DNA of 64,000 nucleotides, from the NCBI RefSeq assembly GCF_003597675.1, contig NZ_CP030827.1, forward strand, positions 3,721,001 to 3,785,000, written 5' to 3'. The DNA comes from Neorhizobium sp. NCHU2750. Lineage in GTDB: Bacteria; Pseudomonadota; Alphaproteobacteria; Rhizobiales; Rhizobiaceae. Of the stretch, positions 1 through 9,360 are shown piece after piece. Below the pieces are notes generated by a model. It had not been told where the DNA came from. It worked only from the letters and a program-made list of their open reading frames with translations, and did no database searches. The position numbers and the translations under genes were made by a program. Each line of letters opens with the position of its first letter. Within the stretch, counting starts at the first letter, position 1.

Positions 1-3000
1 GCGCGCCTCCGGATCGACCTTCAGCCATGTGACCCCGATCGCCCGCATCGGCATGTGGTTTTCACGCGCCTCGCCCGGCCTGTAGAGCGTCGCTGTAATA
101 TAAGACCCGGCACCCCATTCCTTGGTCACCGGAATATCCACCTCGCCGCCATGTTCCGGAATGCTGGCGGTCTTCACCGAGATCAGCGCCTCGGATCCGG
201 CCATCACCATCAACTCGCCGGCATAGCGCGACGAGACTTTCAGTTTGGCGGTGTCACCGACCTTGTAGCTCGGCTTGTCGAGCGCGATTTCCAGCGCATC
301 CGGCGTATCGGTCGACGTGGCGGTGACGAACCAGCCGGCATCGAACTCGACGCTTGAGGCCGGGCCGCCATTGTCGGCCGTCTCGACCTCGAGCCGGTAG
401 CGGCCCCACTCGACCGGCACGGAAATACGCCCGCCATCCGTCGTCACGTCGATCGTGCCATTGGCCACCTGACGCGTGCGGGTGATCGGCTCGTAACGCC
501 AGGAATTGCCGTCGCGATACCACTGGTAATCCTGCTCGACCTTGACGAGTTTCCACGGCAGGCCCTTGGACACCTGCTTCGCCCCGGCCTCATCGACGAG
601 GATGACGTTGAAATTGCCGACCGCACCTTCCGGCAGGTCGCCGGAAAATTCCGGTTTGATGCCGATCCGCGGCCCGTCGGCCTTGACCGGCAGCGACAGC
701 GTCCGCTCGATCGCCCGTCCACCTGTCTCCTGCATCCTGACGGTGATATCGGCATTGAGAAGCCTGGTGGTCGATGGCAGTTCGGCGACATCGGCGTCGA
801 ACTCGGCCTTGCCCTCTTCATCGGTCTCGGAAAGCGCATCAAGCGGAATGCGCACGGTCTCGGTTTCCTCCTCGTCGGCAAGGCCGAACTGGTAGCCGGG
901 GAAGGCAGCATTGTCGCGAATCGGTTTCAGCGCAATCTCGCCTTCGAGGCCGAGACCGGCCGCCGGGGCGCCATAAAGGAAACGCCCGTCGATCGAAACC
1001 TTGGCCGGCTCACCGACCGCAATTTCCTTCGCCTCGCTCGTCATGTCGAACTCGATGCGATCCGGTACGAAATCGTCGACGAGAAATGTCTTTTCACCGA
1101 TCGCCGAACCCTTGGGATCGGTAAACACCTGCATCGTCCAGGTGCCGCGCATCGATGTGTCTTGCAGGGCCAGATCCAGCGTATAGCCGCCGAGATTGCC
1201 GCTCTCCACCATCCGCCGATCCTCGACGCCGTCCGGGCGCAGGAAGACGAAAGTGAGCGGCAGGTTCTCGATCGCGGTTGCATCGATAGTGCGGGCAAGC
1301 GCACTGGCATGCACCACCTCGCCCGGCCGATAGATGCCGCGCTCGGTAAAGGCGAGAAGGTCGATCGCCCCCGGCGCCGGGCGCCCGGTCACGCCGCGGT
1401 CGGAGAGATCGAAACCGGCGCGGGTCATGTCGAGGAAGACATAATCCTGGCCATTGTTTTGAGCTGTCAGCACCGCCGGCACCATCGCCGCCGTGCCGCG
1501 CATCAGCCCGGCGGTAAACGTCGCCTTACCGTCGGCATCGGTCTTAGCGGTGCCGAGGATTTCGTTGTTCTTGGCGAGAAGCTGCAGGTCGACACCGGCA
1601 ATCGGCTTGGCCGACCCGAGCGAGCGGGCAAACACAGTGAGGCCATCCGTGCCGGCATAGGTGGTAAGCCCGATATCGGAGACGACGAACCATTGCGTCG
1701 CGCGGTCGTCCCATTCCTGATTGACGGCATTGGCGGCGGCCGCCGTCAGCACATAGACGCCGGGCTTGCGCTGCGGCAGTGCCTCGTCGACCGGGAAACT
1801 GGTCGTCACGTCCTTGTTCAGCTCCTGACCGAGATCGATCGTCCCCTGCCAGACCAGTTCGCCGTTTTCCTGCTCGATCCGGTCGGCGCTGTAGCCGCTC
1901 ATCTGGGTGAGGAACTGCGAATTGGTCAGAAGCGGCGCAATGTTGCGATCGCCGATCCGGTAAAGCTTCAGGTTCGCCCGCTCGGTATTGACCGAAACGA
2001 TCGGAATGCCGCGCCGCGCCGTCGACGGCAGCACGAAGCTGTCGCCGGTAAACCGCACCAGCGGCGAGCGATCCTTCACATAGATGTCGAGATCGACCTG
2101 CGCCGCCAGCGGTTCGTCAACCGAGGATGGCAGGCCGCGGCGCAAGGAGAGCTTGTAGCGCTGGCCATGGGTCAGGCCTTCGACGCAGATCTGGTTGTCC
2201 TTCGCCTCCATTGCCTTCGGCGCCTTGCCGTCGAGCGTCACGAAGGGCGCATAATCCGTACCGGCCTTGATCAGCGGTTCGGAAAACTGGACGCAGGCGC
2301 GGGGATTGGCACTGTCGGCATCGACCGTATTGCCGGTCACGCGGAAACCCTGCCGCTCGCGCAGGTCATTATAGGCGGCCTGCACCGTGCGGGCGCTGAC
2401 AAGCGCGAGGCTTTGCTTGTAGGCGGTCAGCGCCTGCCGGTAATTCTGCTGCTTGGCAAGGGCGGCGCCGAGCACCGCCAGCGCATCGGCACGCGCCTGC
2501 GTCGTGCGCGACGTCAGATAGCCGTTGATCGCCGCAAGCGTGCCCTCGCTGTCGGCCGAGCTGTTATCCTTGGCAATGCCGGCGGCACGCGAAAGCGCAA
2601 TCCACAGGTCGCAGTCATCCGGGGTCAGCGATAGCGCACCCTTGTAATTGTAGATCGCCGTATCGACCCGGCCGGAGAGAAGCTCGTTCTGGGCAATCGT
2701 CTTCAGGTTCTCGATACCGTAACCCTGCTGGTTGTCGCCGAGTGCCAGCCCGTCCTTCTGTTCGCGCGCCTGGGTCAGCACCTCGTCCGACAGGAAAGTC
2801 AGCCGCGGCGGAGCGCCGATATCCGGCTGAGCCGCCGCCTCGACGATCTTGCCGGCGACAGCACCGGCAAAGGTGTTGAGCTGGCCGTAATCGGTCTTGA
2901 GGAAGCACCACTTGGCTTTGACATTATAGGTGAAGGCACGGCACTGGGTGTCGCCGATGCAGGCGGTGGCACACTGGTCCTGGCTGACATTCTTCACTGT

Positions 3001-3144
3001 CCTGAGGTCGAAGCCGGTATAGTCGCTATCCGCCGTCGTCTCGATGCGGCGCTCGGCCGCCTGCAGCGGCAAGGCCAGCGGGCCGACAAGGCTAAAGACT
3101 GCCATTGCAAAAGCGGAAAAGCCGAAGATCGCGCGCCTAGACAT
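1..3144 (-). CDS. Alpha-2-macroglobulin family protein with PAN domain (C-terminus outside window)
   Basis: The frame is open from an ATG at 3144 to the window edge, giving 1048 codons of a longer protein. The first 29 residues form a signal peptide ending LPLQA, so the product is exported. Residues about 31-90 form a PAN/apple-like module with four cysteines. Then come a helical TPR-like stretch and macroglobulin MG domains with many beta-rich repeats, including a typical RGIYRPGEVV segment. Bacterial alpha-2-macroglobulins are periplasmic protease traps and often pair with penicillin-binding protein 1C; that neighbour would lie left of the window. The CxEQ thioester region is not in view, so trap chemistry cannot be judged. 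A GGGGGG run lies 6 bases before the ATG as ribosome binding site. Confidence 0.85.
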   Translation of the reverse strand, partial: MSRRAIFGFSAFAMAVFSLVGPLALPLQAAERRIETTADSDYTGFDLRTVKNVSQDQCATACIGDTQCRAFTYNVKAKWCFLKTDYGQLNTFAGAVAGKIVEAAAQPDIGAPPRLTFLSDEVLTQAREQKDGLALGDNQQGYGIENLKTIAQNELLSGRVDTAIYNYKGALSLTPDDCDLWIALSRAAGIAKDNSSADSEGTLAAINGYLTSRTTQARADALAVLGAALAKQQNYRQALTAYKQSLALVSARTVQAAYNDLRERQGFRVTGNTVDADSANPRACVQFSEPLIKAGTDYAPFVTLDGKAPKAMEAKDNQICVEGLTHGQRYKLSLRRGLPSSVDEPLAAQVDLDIYVKDRSPLVRFTGDSFVLPSTARRGIPIVSVNTERANLKLYRIGDRNIAPLLTNSQFLTQMSGYSADRIEQENGELVWQGTIDLGQELNKDVTTSFPVDEALPQRKPGVYVLTAAAANAVNQEWDDRATQWFVVSDIGLTTYAGTDGLTVFARSLGSAKPIAGVDLQLLAKNNEILGTAKTDADGKATFTAGLMRGTAAMVPAVLTAQNNGQDYVFLDMTRAGFDLSDRGVTGRPAPGAIDLLAFTERGIYRPGEVVHASALARTIDATAIENLPLTFVFLRPDGVEDRRMVESGNLGGYTLDLALQDTSMRGTWTMQVFTDPKGSAIGEKTFLVDDFVPDRIEFDMTSEAKEIAVGEPAKVSIDGRFLYGAPAAGLGLEGEIALKPIRDNAAFPGYQFGLADEEETETVRIPLDALSETDEEGKAEFDADVAELPSTTRLLNADITVRMQETGGRAIERTLSLPVKADGPRIGIKPEFSGDLPEGAVGNFNVILVDEAGAKQVSKGLPWKLVKVEQDYQWYRDGNSWRYEPITRTRQVANGTIDVTTDGGRISVPVEWGRYRLEVETADNGGPASSVEFDAGWFVTATSTDTPDALEIALDKPSYKVGDTAKLKVSSRYAGELMVMAGSEALISVKTASIPEHGGEVDIPVTKEWGAGSYITATLYRPGEARENHMPMRAIGVTWLKVDPEAR

Positions 3145-3356
3145 GAAAAGTCCCCCCGTGGCTGCCGTCGGATGCGCCTTTTTCCAATGTGAGATGCCAC
3201 TTGTCAACGCACGTCGTTACGTCGCAAACGGAGCAATTCAACGCGAAAGTGGCGCGCGGAGAAAATTGCTCGTCCAAAAGCTGTGCCAGAAATGCCGTCA
3301 AGCCAACTCTATGGCGGTGGCGGCAGGACAGTCTTATCGTGTAGAAGGCAGTCGAT

Positions 3357-4280
3357 ATGGCAATTCTCAGCATCTTCAGGAACAGGCAGGCGGAAGTCGC
3401 GCCGCAAGCGTCCGTCTTCGGCGGCCTGCTCGGCGGCTATTCCATCGAGGTCATGCCGCGCACTGCGGCCAAGATCGACAGTTTCCGTGAATTCCTGCCG
3501 GCCGGCACACGCGTCTATATCGCCCATATCGACGGCACGCCGATCGAAGACATGGTGGCAACGGCGAAACGGCTGACCGACGAAGGCTACGTCGCCATGC
3601 CGCATATCCCGGCCCGCAGCATTCACGGCAAGGCAATGCTGGAGGATTGGATCGCCCGCTATGTGAACGAGGCCGGTGTCGAACAGGCGCTGTTGCTGGC
3701 CGGCGGTGTCGCCTCGCCCGCCGGAGATCTCGCAAGTTCGCTCCATCTTCTGGAAACCGGGTTGTTCGACCGCTACGGCTTCAAGCGACTGCATGTCGCC
3801 GGGCATCCGGAAGGCAACAAGGATATCGACCGCGACGGCACCACGCTTCTCGTCGACGAGGCCCTGAAGTTCAAGCAGGCCTGGTCGGAGCGCAGCAATG
3901 CCGACATGGCGATCGTCACCCAGTTCGCCTTCGATGCAAAACCGGTGATCCTCTGGGCCGAGCGAATCGCTGCCGCCGGGGTAAAACTGCCGATCCATCT
4001 CGGCGTCACCGGCCCGACCAAGCTGCAGACGCTGATCAAATTCGCCGTCTCCTGCGGCGTTGGCCCATCGCTCGGCGTCTTGCAGAAACGCGCGCTTGAT
4101 TTGAGCAAGCTTCTCACCCCCTATGAGCCGGAGGAATTTCTCACCGAAATCGCCGCCTACAAGCTTGCCCATCCCGAGAGCCTGATCGAGCAGATCCATG
4201 TCTTCCCGCTCGGCGGCATCCGCCCGAGCGCCGACTGGATGAACCAGCGGCTTCTCGAAGACCGTATCGCCGCACGCTGA
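3357..4280 (+). CDS. Methylenetetrahydrofolate reductase-like protein (MetF superfamily)
   Basis: The product is 307 residues, near the 296 of E. coli MetF. It has a TIM-barrel pattern with an N-terminal SIEVMPR strand, an LLLAGG strand end and a C-terminal HVFPLGG segment, which fit the FAD-dependent methylenetetrahydrofolate reductase fold. The SFEFFPP start typical of classical MetF is replaced by SIEVMPR, so this is probably one of the divergent rhizobial MetF paralogues used in one-carbon or methylamine/betaine demethylation rather than the methionine-pathway enzyme. GAAGG precedes the ATG. The gene stands alone: divergent from the macroglobulin gene and convergent with terC, sharing a terminator with it. 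The exact substrate is uncertain. Confidence 0.6.
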   Translation: MAILSIFRNRQAEVAPQASVFGGLLGGYSIEVMPRTAAKIDSFREFLPAGTRVYIAHIDGTPIEDMVATAKRLTDEGYVAMPHIPARSIHGKAMLEDWIARYVNEAGVEQALLLAGGVASPAGDLASSLHLLETGLFDRYGFKRLHVAGHPEGNKDIDRDGTTLLVDEALKFKQAWSERSNADMAIVTQFAFDAKPVILWAERIAAAGVKLPIHLGVTGPTKLQTLIKFAVSCGVGPSLGVLQKRALDLSKLLTPYEPEEFLTEIAAYKLAHPESLIEQIHVFPLGGIRPSADWMNQRLLEDRIAAR

Positions 4281-4293
4281 ACGGCAACAAAAA

Positions 4294-4319
4294 GCGGCGC
4301 GATCCGAAGATCGCGCCGC
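4294..4319. terminator. Bidirectional rho-independent terminator
   Basis: A perfect 11-base stem (GCGGCGCGATC) closes a CGAA tetraloop between two convergent genes. Read leftward it is followed by TTTTTG, so it is a strong terminator for terC. Read rightward it is followed by AAGATTT and may also end the MetF-like transcript. Confidence 0.8.
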
Positions 4320-4345
4320 AAGATTTGACAGACAGGACCTGAGTA

Positions 4346-4999
4346 TCAGCCTGAGACGTAGGGCAGCACCTCGTACGCACCGCGCCAGATCATTTCGAGC
4401 GCGACGTAGAGAATGACGGCAAGGCCGACATAGGCGATCCAGCGGTGTCTGTTGAGCAACCGGGCGATGAAGCTTGCCGCAATGCCCATCAGCGCGATCG
4501 ACAGGACCAAGCCGAAAACCAGCACTTCGGGATGCTCATGCGCGGCACCGGCGACGGCAAGCACGTTGTCGAGCGACATCGACACATCGGCAATGACGAT
4601 CTGCCATGCGGCCTGCGCGAAGGTTTTGCGTGGTGCACCGCCGGCGACCGAACCATCCCCGTTGAGGTCTGCATCGGCCAGCGCCTCCCCGGCCTCGTCG
4701 TCATGGCCATGCTGCGAACGAAGCTCGCGCCACATCTTCCAGCACACCCAGAGCAGCAGCACGCCGCCGGCGAGCAGCAGGCCGACAATCTGCAGAAGCT
4801 GCGTGGTTGCCAGCGCAAAACCGATACGCAGCAGCGTGGCCGCCAGAATACCGACCAGAATGGCCTTCGCGCGCTGCTCCTTCGGCAGGCCGGCAGCAGC
4901 CAGACCGATGACGATCGCATTGTCGCCGGCCAGAACCAGATCGATCATGATAACTTGCGCGAGGGCGGACAAGGCCTCGGGCGTAAAGAACTCCATCAT
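4346..4999 (-). CDS. TerC family integral membrane protein
   Basis: The 217-residue protein has about seven hydrophobic segments. The first contains DLVLAGDNAIVIGLAA and a later one contains DVSMSLDNVLAVAGAA; these two acidic D-x4-GDN/D-x4-LDN motifs are the signature of the TerC/Alx/YjbE family. Members of this family export manganese or are linked to metal insertion into exported proteins. A charged cytoplasmic loop (HGHDDEAGEALADADLNGDG) separates the halves and could bind metal. The start is a double ATG at 4999/4996. A hairpin just upstream covers part of the ribosome binding site. It is monocistronic and ends at a strong terminator. Substrate assignment is by family only. Confidence 0.85.
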   Translation of the reverse strand: MMEFFTPEALSALAQVIMIDLVLAGDNAIVIGLAAAGLPKEQRAKAILVGILAATLLRIGFALATTQLLQIVGLLLAGGVLLLWVCWKMWRELRSQHGHDDEAGEALADADLNGDGSVAGGAPRKTFAQAAWQIVIADVSMSLDNVLAVAGAAHEHPEVLVFGLVLSIALMGIAASFIARLLNRHRWIAYVGLAVILYVALEMIWRGAYEVLPYVSG

Positions 5000-5001
5000 A
5001 C

Positions 5002-5028
5002 GACACCCTTATCTTCAGATGGGGTGCC
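5002..5028 (-). promoter_or_regulatory. Leader hairpin over the terC ribosome binding site
   Basis: In the terC mRNA the arms GGCACCC (5028-5022) and GGGUGUC (5008-5002) pair over seven positions with one G-U, and ATC/GAT adds three inner pairs around a UUCA-type loop. The AAGG ribosome binding site lies partly in the 3' arm, 7 bases from the start. The structure could hold translation off. The GGGGAGTAG core of the yybP-ykoY manganese riboswitch is not visible. Confidence 0.45.
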
Positions 5029-5317
5029 TCATGTCCTGACGAGCTTTGGATGCGGATTGCCGGCAGACACCGCGCAACACGCTCATTTTAAGACCAAAAA
5101 CCATCACGACACCGGGCACCGATATTGGACAATCCAGTCCGACATCACAGTTCTTGTTCGAACTGCCAGAGGGGCCCGGTCCTGGTCGACCGAGATTTAG
5201 CGCTGGCTTGAATGAAACTCAAGACCCTTGTTCACGAAACCGTGGGTCGGCCGTGATCCGGGACATTTTCCCGGACCGGATCATCCCATATTCTCGCGGC
5301 GCGGCCGTTCCGCCTGC
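5029..5317. other. Intergenic region between acvB and terC
   Basis: About 290 bases with no convincing gene. It holds the promoter side of terC, with an AT-rich TTAAAAT box at about 5086-5092 on the minus strand as a possible -10, and an inverted repeat TCCGGGA/TCCCGGA at 5257-5275 just past acvB. The repeat is not followed by a T run, so it is a weak terminator candidate at best. Confidence 0.4.
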
Positions 5318-6787
5318 TTATTTCGGCAGACGCTTCTGCAGGCTGTCGAGGATAACCTTGCCGAGCGCCTGATAGTCCTCGTCGAAATGGTGGCCGCCGT
5401 CGATCGGCACGGCTTCCACCCCGGATGCCTTCATTGTCGGGCATGGATCATCGTCCTCGTCCGTACCGTAGACGCATTGGACAAGGCTGCTCTTGATCTT
5501 AGCGATGTCGTCGGTGGTCGTGCCGCCGTCGCCCGATCCCGCCATGCCGAGCCAGCCGGTGACAGAGATCTCGAAATCGACTTCCTTCGACAGAGCCAGC
5601 AGCGAGAGCTGCTTGACCTTACGCTTCTCCGCCTTCGGCAGAAGATTATAGGAGGCGGGAATGATATCGGCGCCGAAGGAATAGCCGATCAGCACCACAT
5701 TCGAGACACCCCACTTGGCCGTGTAGGTATCGATGATGCGTTTCATGTCCGCGGCCGTTTCCTGCGGGGTGCGCTTGGTCCAGAAATAGCGCAGTGAATC
5801 AACACCGACCGTCGGCAGGCCCTGAGACTGGAAATATTCGCCGAGCTCGCTGTCGATGTCGCGCCATCCGCCGTCGCCGGAATAGATGATTGCCATCGTA
5901 TCCATGGTCGGCTTGGTCTCCAGGATAGAGAGCGGCAGGTCGAGCGCCCCTTCCGGCTTTGCTGCCGTCATCTGGTTGCCGAGCCAGCTGGACAGATATT
6001 CCTCGGCGTCGTCGGATGTTTCCTTGATGACGATGTCGCTGTGATCCTGCTTGAGGCTCAAGGCATGCGTCTTGCCGGCCTGATCCGCATCAGGCGTAAA
6101 GGCGATGGTCACCGGCGCAGGCAATGCGCCATCCGTCAGCCCGTAGACGATGCCGGTATCGGTGACGCGCTTGTCGGCCGGCGTGCACAATTCCTTGGTC
6201 AGCGGAATGACTTCCGTCGGATCGACGGCGATCGCGCTGCCGATCGTGGCGAAAGGCGATTGCGCGATCATGGCCAGCGCCAGCGCGCCGCCTTCCTTCG
6301 CACCGGCCAGGATTGGGTGCCGGTATTCGCGGTTGCCGAGGCGTCGCTGAACCTGCTGCGAAATATCCTCGATATCCGAGACCATGTAGATGCAATCGCC
6401 GTCATCGGTGGCGAGCGACTTCATGTAGGACGGGAAATCGATGCCGACGACGGCCGCACCGTTATCCACCAGTTCCTTGGCCTGAGCCTCTTCGGAAGGT
6501 CCCCAACCCTTGGCATCGGACAGCAGGAACACCATTGCGGTGAGATCCTGCCCCTGCGGCAGATAGATATGCGGCGAAGGCACGAGACCGGTCTGGTAAT
6601 CCTGATCGGATGCCTGGCCCGGTGCTGCAGCTTGGGCCGGATTTTGGGCTGCCGCGGTGGCCGGAGCCTGACCCTGGGCACTATCCTGCGTAACGGCCGG
6701 AGCCGGAGCCTGTGTCTGGGCTTGGCTGACCGACACTGCGGCCGAACTGAGGCCGAGCGCCACAACCAGGGAAAGACATAGCTTCAT
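5318..6787 (-). CDS. acvB: AcvB/VirJ family lysyl-phosphatidylglycerol hydrolase
   Basis: The 489-residue product starts with a signal peptide (MKLCLSLVVALGLSSAAVSV) followed by an Ala/Gln/Pro-rich linker of about 45 residues. Two alpha/beta-hydrolase-like halves follow. The second carries the nucleophile elbow IGYSFGAD (GxSxG) and a late GGHHFDEDY histidine motif. In Agrobacterium AcvB is periplasmic and hydrolyses lysyl-phosphatidylglycerol, and VirJ is its virulence paralogue. The start ATG overlaps the lpiA stop by 4 bases, the same order as in other rhizobia, so the synthase and its hydrolase are made together. The long low-complexity linker is longer than I expect for the family. Confidence 0.9.
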   Translation of the reverse strand: MKLCLSLVVALGLSSAAVSVSQAQTQAPAPAVTQDSAQGQAPATAAAQNPAQAAAPGQASDQDYQTGLVPSPHIYLPQGQDLTAMVFLLSDAKGWGPSEEAQAKELVDNGAAVVGIDFPSYMKSLATDDGDCIYMVSDIEDISQQVQRRLGNREYRHPILAGAKEGGALALAMIAQSPFATIGSAIAVDPTEVIPLTKELCTPADKRVTDTGIVYGLTDGALPAPVTIAFTPDADQAGKTHALSLKQDHSDIVIKETSDDAEEYLSSWLGNQMTAAKPEGALDLPLSILETKPTMDTMAIIYSGDGGWRDIDSELGEYFQSQGLPTVGVDSLRYFWTKRTPQETAADMKRIIDTYTAKWGVSNVVLIGYSFGADIIPASYNLLPKAEKRKVKQLSLLALSKEVDFEISVTGWLGMAGSGDGGTTTDDIAKIKSSLVQCVYGTDEDDDPCPTMKASGVEAVPIDGGHHFDEDYQALGKVILDSLQKRLPK

Positions 6788-9360
6788 TTACCGACCACTC
6801 CTCTTAATCCACCACCGATCAGAAGCGTCGCATCCATCATCGCCACGGCGGGCCCAATGCCCGATACAGCCAGATAACGCGGTTCCCATCGCGGTTGAAA
6901 CTTTGACTTGAAGGCCTTCAGGCCTTTGAAATTGTAGAATCTTTCGCCGTGTTCAAAGATCACGCTGCCGATCCGGTCCCAGGCCGGCGCCGATTCCCGC
7001 TGTGCCATGCCCGAAAGCGGCGCCATGCCGAGATTGAACTGCCTGAACCCTTGGTCCCGCAGATACTCCATGATCTTGACGAAAAGAAAGTCCATCGATC
7101 CTTTTGGCGCATCCGGCATGAAACGCATCAGATCGACCGTGCCCTCTTGACGCGTGCCGGTCACTGCAAGCGTGGCGAAGGCAACGACCTGGCCTTCTTT
7201 CCTGAGGATGGCGACGGGCTGGGCCAGAACGTAATCGTCCCGGAACGCACCCAGCGAGAAGGTCTTCTCGCGCGTATTGTGGTCGTCGAGCCATGCATCG
7301 GAAACGGCCCTCAGCTCGGCAAGATGCGGTGCCACCTCTTCCGGCTGCAGCAACTCGAACTCGAGCCCTTCGCGGACCCCCTTGTTGATCGCCTGGCGCA
7401 AGGCAGCAAGCCGGCTTCCCTTCAATTCGAAGGCTGGCAGATCGACGACCGCAAGTTCGCCGAGCCGGAAGGCGCGCATGCCGGCATCGGTACAGGAAGC
7501 AAGAAGATCCGGCGAGATCTGGTAGAACACAGCCCGGCCGCCGCCGGTCCGTGCTTCCTCGACGAAGCGCCAGACGAGTTCCGCGGCTTCTTCGCTCGGG
7601 CCGACCGGGTCGAACAGCGCAATCCACGACCGCCCCTGGATACCGTACATGATGAAGGACTTGCCACTCGTCGAGAACATCAGCCGCTTGTCGCCCATTC
7701 GCACAAGATTGGCGTCGGCATAATCCTGCGCCATGGCGATTTCGGTCGCCTGCGCGAGGTCGTCGCTCGAAGACGGTTGCGAGCGTCGCACGGCCGGCCT
7801 CAAAAGGCTGAAGATCGATACGACGGCGGCCACGATGGCAATCCCGAGCGTCGCACGCAGGCCGCGCGGCGCCTCGGCCTCGAATTCGAACTGCCACCAG
7901 AGTTCCCGGCTGTAATCCACTTCACGATAGACGAAGAACAGGATCGTCGTTGCCGCCGCGACAAGGATCAGCATGGCGACGATCCATGGTGGAGTGAGCG
8001 CCTGGCGCAGCATCGAGGCCGGTCGATTGAACTGCTTGGCGCTGAGCAGCAGGCCGGCAAGCAGGATCGCGAGGAAGATCGCCTCGAACAGCGCCAGCGC
8101 CTTGACCAGCGAAAACAGCAGGCCAAGCGCAGTACAGATCGTTGCCGTCCACCAGGCACCGTCCAGCCTCTGCCCGATGCCGCGGGCCGAGACGAAGAGC
8201 AGGATGCCGATGACGCTGGAGAGGAAATGCGCGCCTTCCACCAGAGGCTCCGGCAGGTAATCACCGAGGAAATCGAGATTCCAGTCGGGCGTCGGCGTGA
8301 CGCTCGACAGCACCAGCATGGCGCCGGCCAGCAGCGCAAAGGCGGAAAGCAGCATCGGCGCCAGCCGGAATTCCAGCTTGCGCAAAGTCGATGCCACCGG
8401 ATGGTTCGCCAGCTGCCGCGCCTCGAGCACGATGACGAACAGCGTTGCAATGAGCAGCGGCAGAACGTGATAGATGACGCGATAGAGAACCAAGCTGCCG
8501 AGCACCTGATCGATATCGACCGTATTGCCGAGCGCCGCGACGATGACCGTCTCGAACACGCCGAGCCCCGCCGGGACGTGGCTGAGGACGCCGGCCCCGA
8601 CCGCCGTTGCATAGATGGCAAGGAAGGAGGGCCAGCCGAGATCCGTATGCGGCAGGAGAACATAAAGTGTCGAGGCCGATGCGGCGATATCGAGCGCAGT
8701 CACCAGGAACTGCTGCGACGATGTCCGGCTGTCCGGCAGGCGCACATGCACATGCCCGATGGTGATTACCCGCCCATCACGCCCGATGAAGACCAGAATC
8801 GAAAGCGCGATAATGATGACCAGTGCCACGCCGCGGATGATGTTTGGGTCCACGCCGATAACGTCGCCCATGCGCGGTGCCGTGGCCAGGCAGGCAAGCG
8901 CGGTAACCGAAAGCAGGCCGATACCGAAGGCGAATGTGACGAAGGCGATGACCCGACCGATATCTTCCGGAGACAGGCCGAGCCGCGAGTAGCCGCGGAA
9001 GCGGATGGCGCCGCCGCTGAGCGCGCCGAAGCCGGCTGTGTTTCCGACGGCATAGGCGCTGAATGCGGTCATCGCCACCGGCACCGTCGGCAGTTTCCGG
9101 CCAATATAGGTCAAGGCATTGAGATCGTAGCCCACCAGCGCCGCAAAGCTCAGTCCGGTAAAGAAGATGGCGAGAGCAACCGACGACCATTCCGTCGCCA
9201 TCAGCGCCGCGATGACGTCGTCGTAACTGACCTCAGTGGTCAGCTCATAGATCGCAAATGAGGTAAAGCCGAAAACCACGAGCACGACGAGCGGCACGAA
9301 TATGCCGCGATGCTCCTGAAAAAACTCTCGAATTCGACTGTAACGACTGTTGGACGCCAT
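6784..9360 (-). CDS. lpiA: Bifunctional lysylphosphatidylglycerol synthase/flippase (MprF/LpiA)
   Basis: An 858-residue protein. The N-terminal ~520 residues hold about 14 hydrophobic segments of the MprF flippase, and the C-terminal ~330 form the DUF2156 synthase domain (FIMYGIQGRSWIALFDPVGP). It transfers lysine from lysyl-tRNA to phosphatidylglycerol and moves the product across the inner membrane, lowering negative surface charge. In Rhizobium it is acid induced and protects against cationic peptides. The frame continues upstream to a TTG at 9432, but the ATG at 9360 with GAAGG 10 bases before it gives the MASNSRYSRIR start and is preferred. It is the first gene of an operon with acvB. 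Confidence 0.92.
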   Translation of the reverse strand: MASNSRYSRIREFFQEHRGIFVPLVVLVVFGFTSFAIYELTTEVSYDDVIAALMATEWSSVALAIFFTGLSFAALVGYDLNALTYIGRKLPTVPVAMTAFSAYAVGNTAGFGALSGGAIRFRGYSRLGLSPEDIGRVIAFVTFAFGIGLLSVTALACLATAPRMGDVIGVDPNIIRGVALVIIIALSILVFIGRDGRVITIGHVHVRLPDSRTSSQQFLVTALDIAASASTLYVLLPHTDLGWPSFLAIYATAVGAGVLSHVPAGLGVFETVIVAALGNTVDIDQVLGSLVLYRVIYHVLPLLIATLFVIVLEARQLANHPVASTLRKLEFRLAPMLLSAFALLAGAMLVLSSVTPTPDWNLDFLGDYLPEPLVEGAHFLSSVIGILLFVSARGIGQRLDGAWWTATICTALGLLFSLVKALALFEAIFLAILLAGLLLSAKQFNRPASMLRQALTPPWIVAMLILVAAATTILFFVYREVDYSRELWWQFEFEAEAPRGLRATLGIAIVAAVVSIFSLLRPAVRRSQPSSSDDLAQATEIAMAQDYADANLVRMGDKRLMFSTSGKSFIMYGIQGRSWIALFDPVGPSEEAAELVWRFVEEARTGGGRAVFYQISPDLLASCTDAGMRAFRLGELAVVDLPAFELKGSRLAALRQAINKGVREGLEFELLQPEEVAPHLAELRAVSDAWLDDHNTREKTFSLGAFRDDYVLAQPVAILRKEGQVVAFATLAVTGTRQEGTVDLMRFMPDAPKGSMDFLFVKIMEYLRDQGFRQFNLGMAPLSGMAQRESAPAWDRIGSVIFEHGERFYNFKGLKAFKSKFQPRWEPRYLAVSGIGPAVAMMDATLLIGGGLRGVVGK

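Noticed and set aside
1162..2634. 490-codon open frame on the plus strand
   Set aside because: It lies fully opposite the macroglobulin gene, has an Arg/His/Gly-rich composition and no domain; it is a GC-rich antisense shadow.
5000..5250. yybP-ykoY manganese riboswitch before terC
   Set aside because: The GGGGAGTAG and GTCAACACACT core sequences are not present; only a simple hairpin is seen.
5257..5275. Rho-independent terminator after acvB
   Set aside because: The stem TCCGGGA/TCCCGGA is short and no T run follows in the acvB direction.
6949..9261. 770-codon open frame opposite lpiA
   Set aside because: The product is a charged low-complexity string without motifs; lpiA on the other strand is certain.
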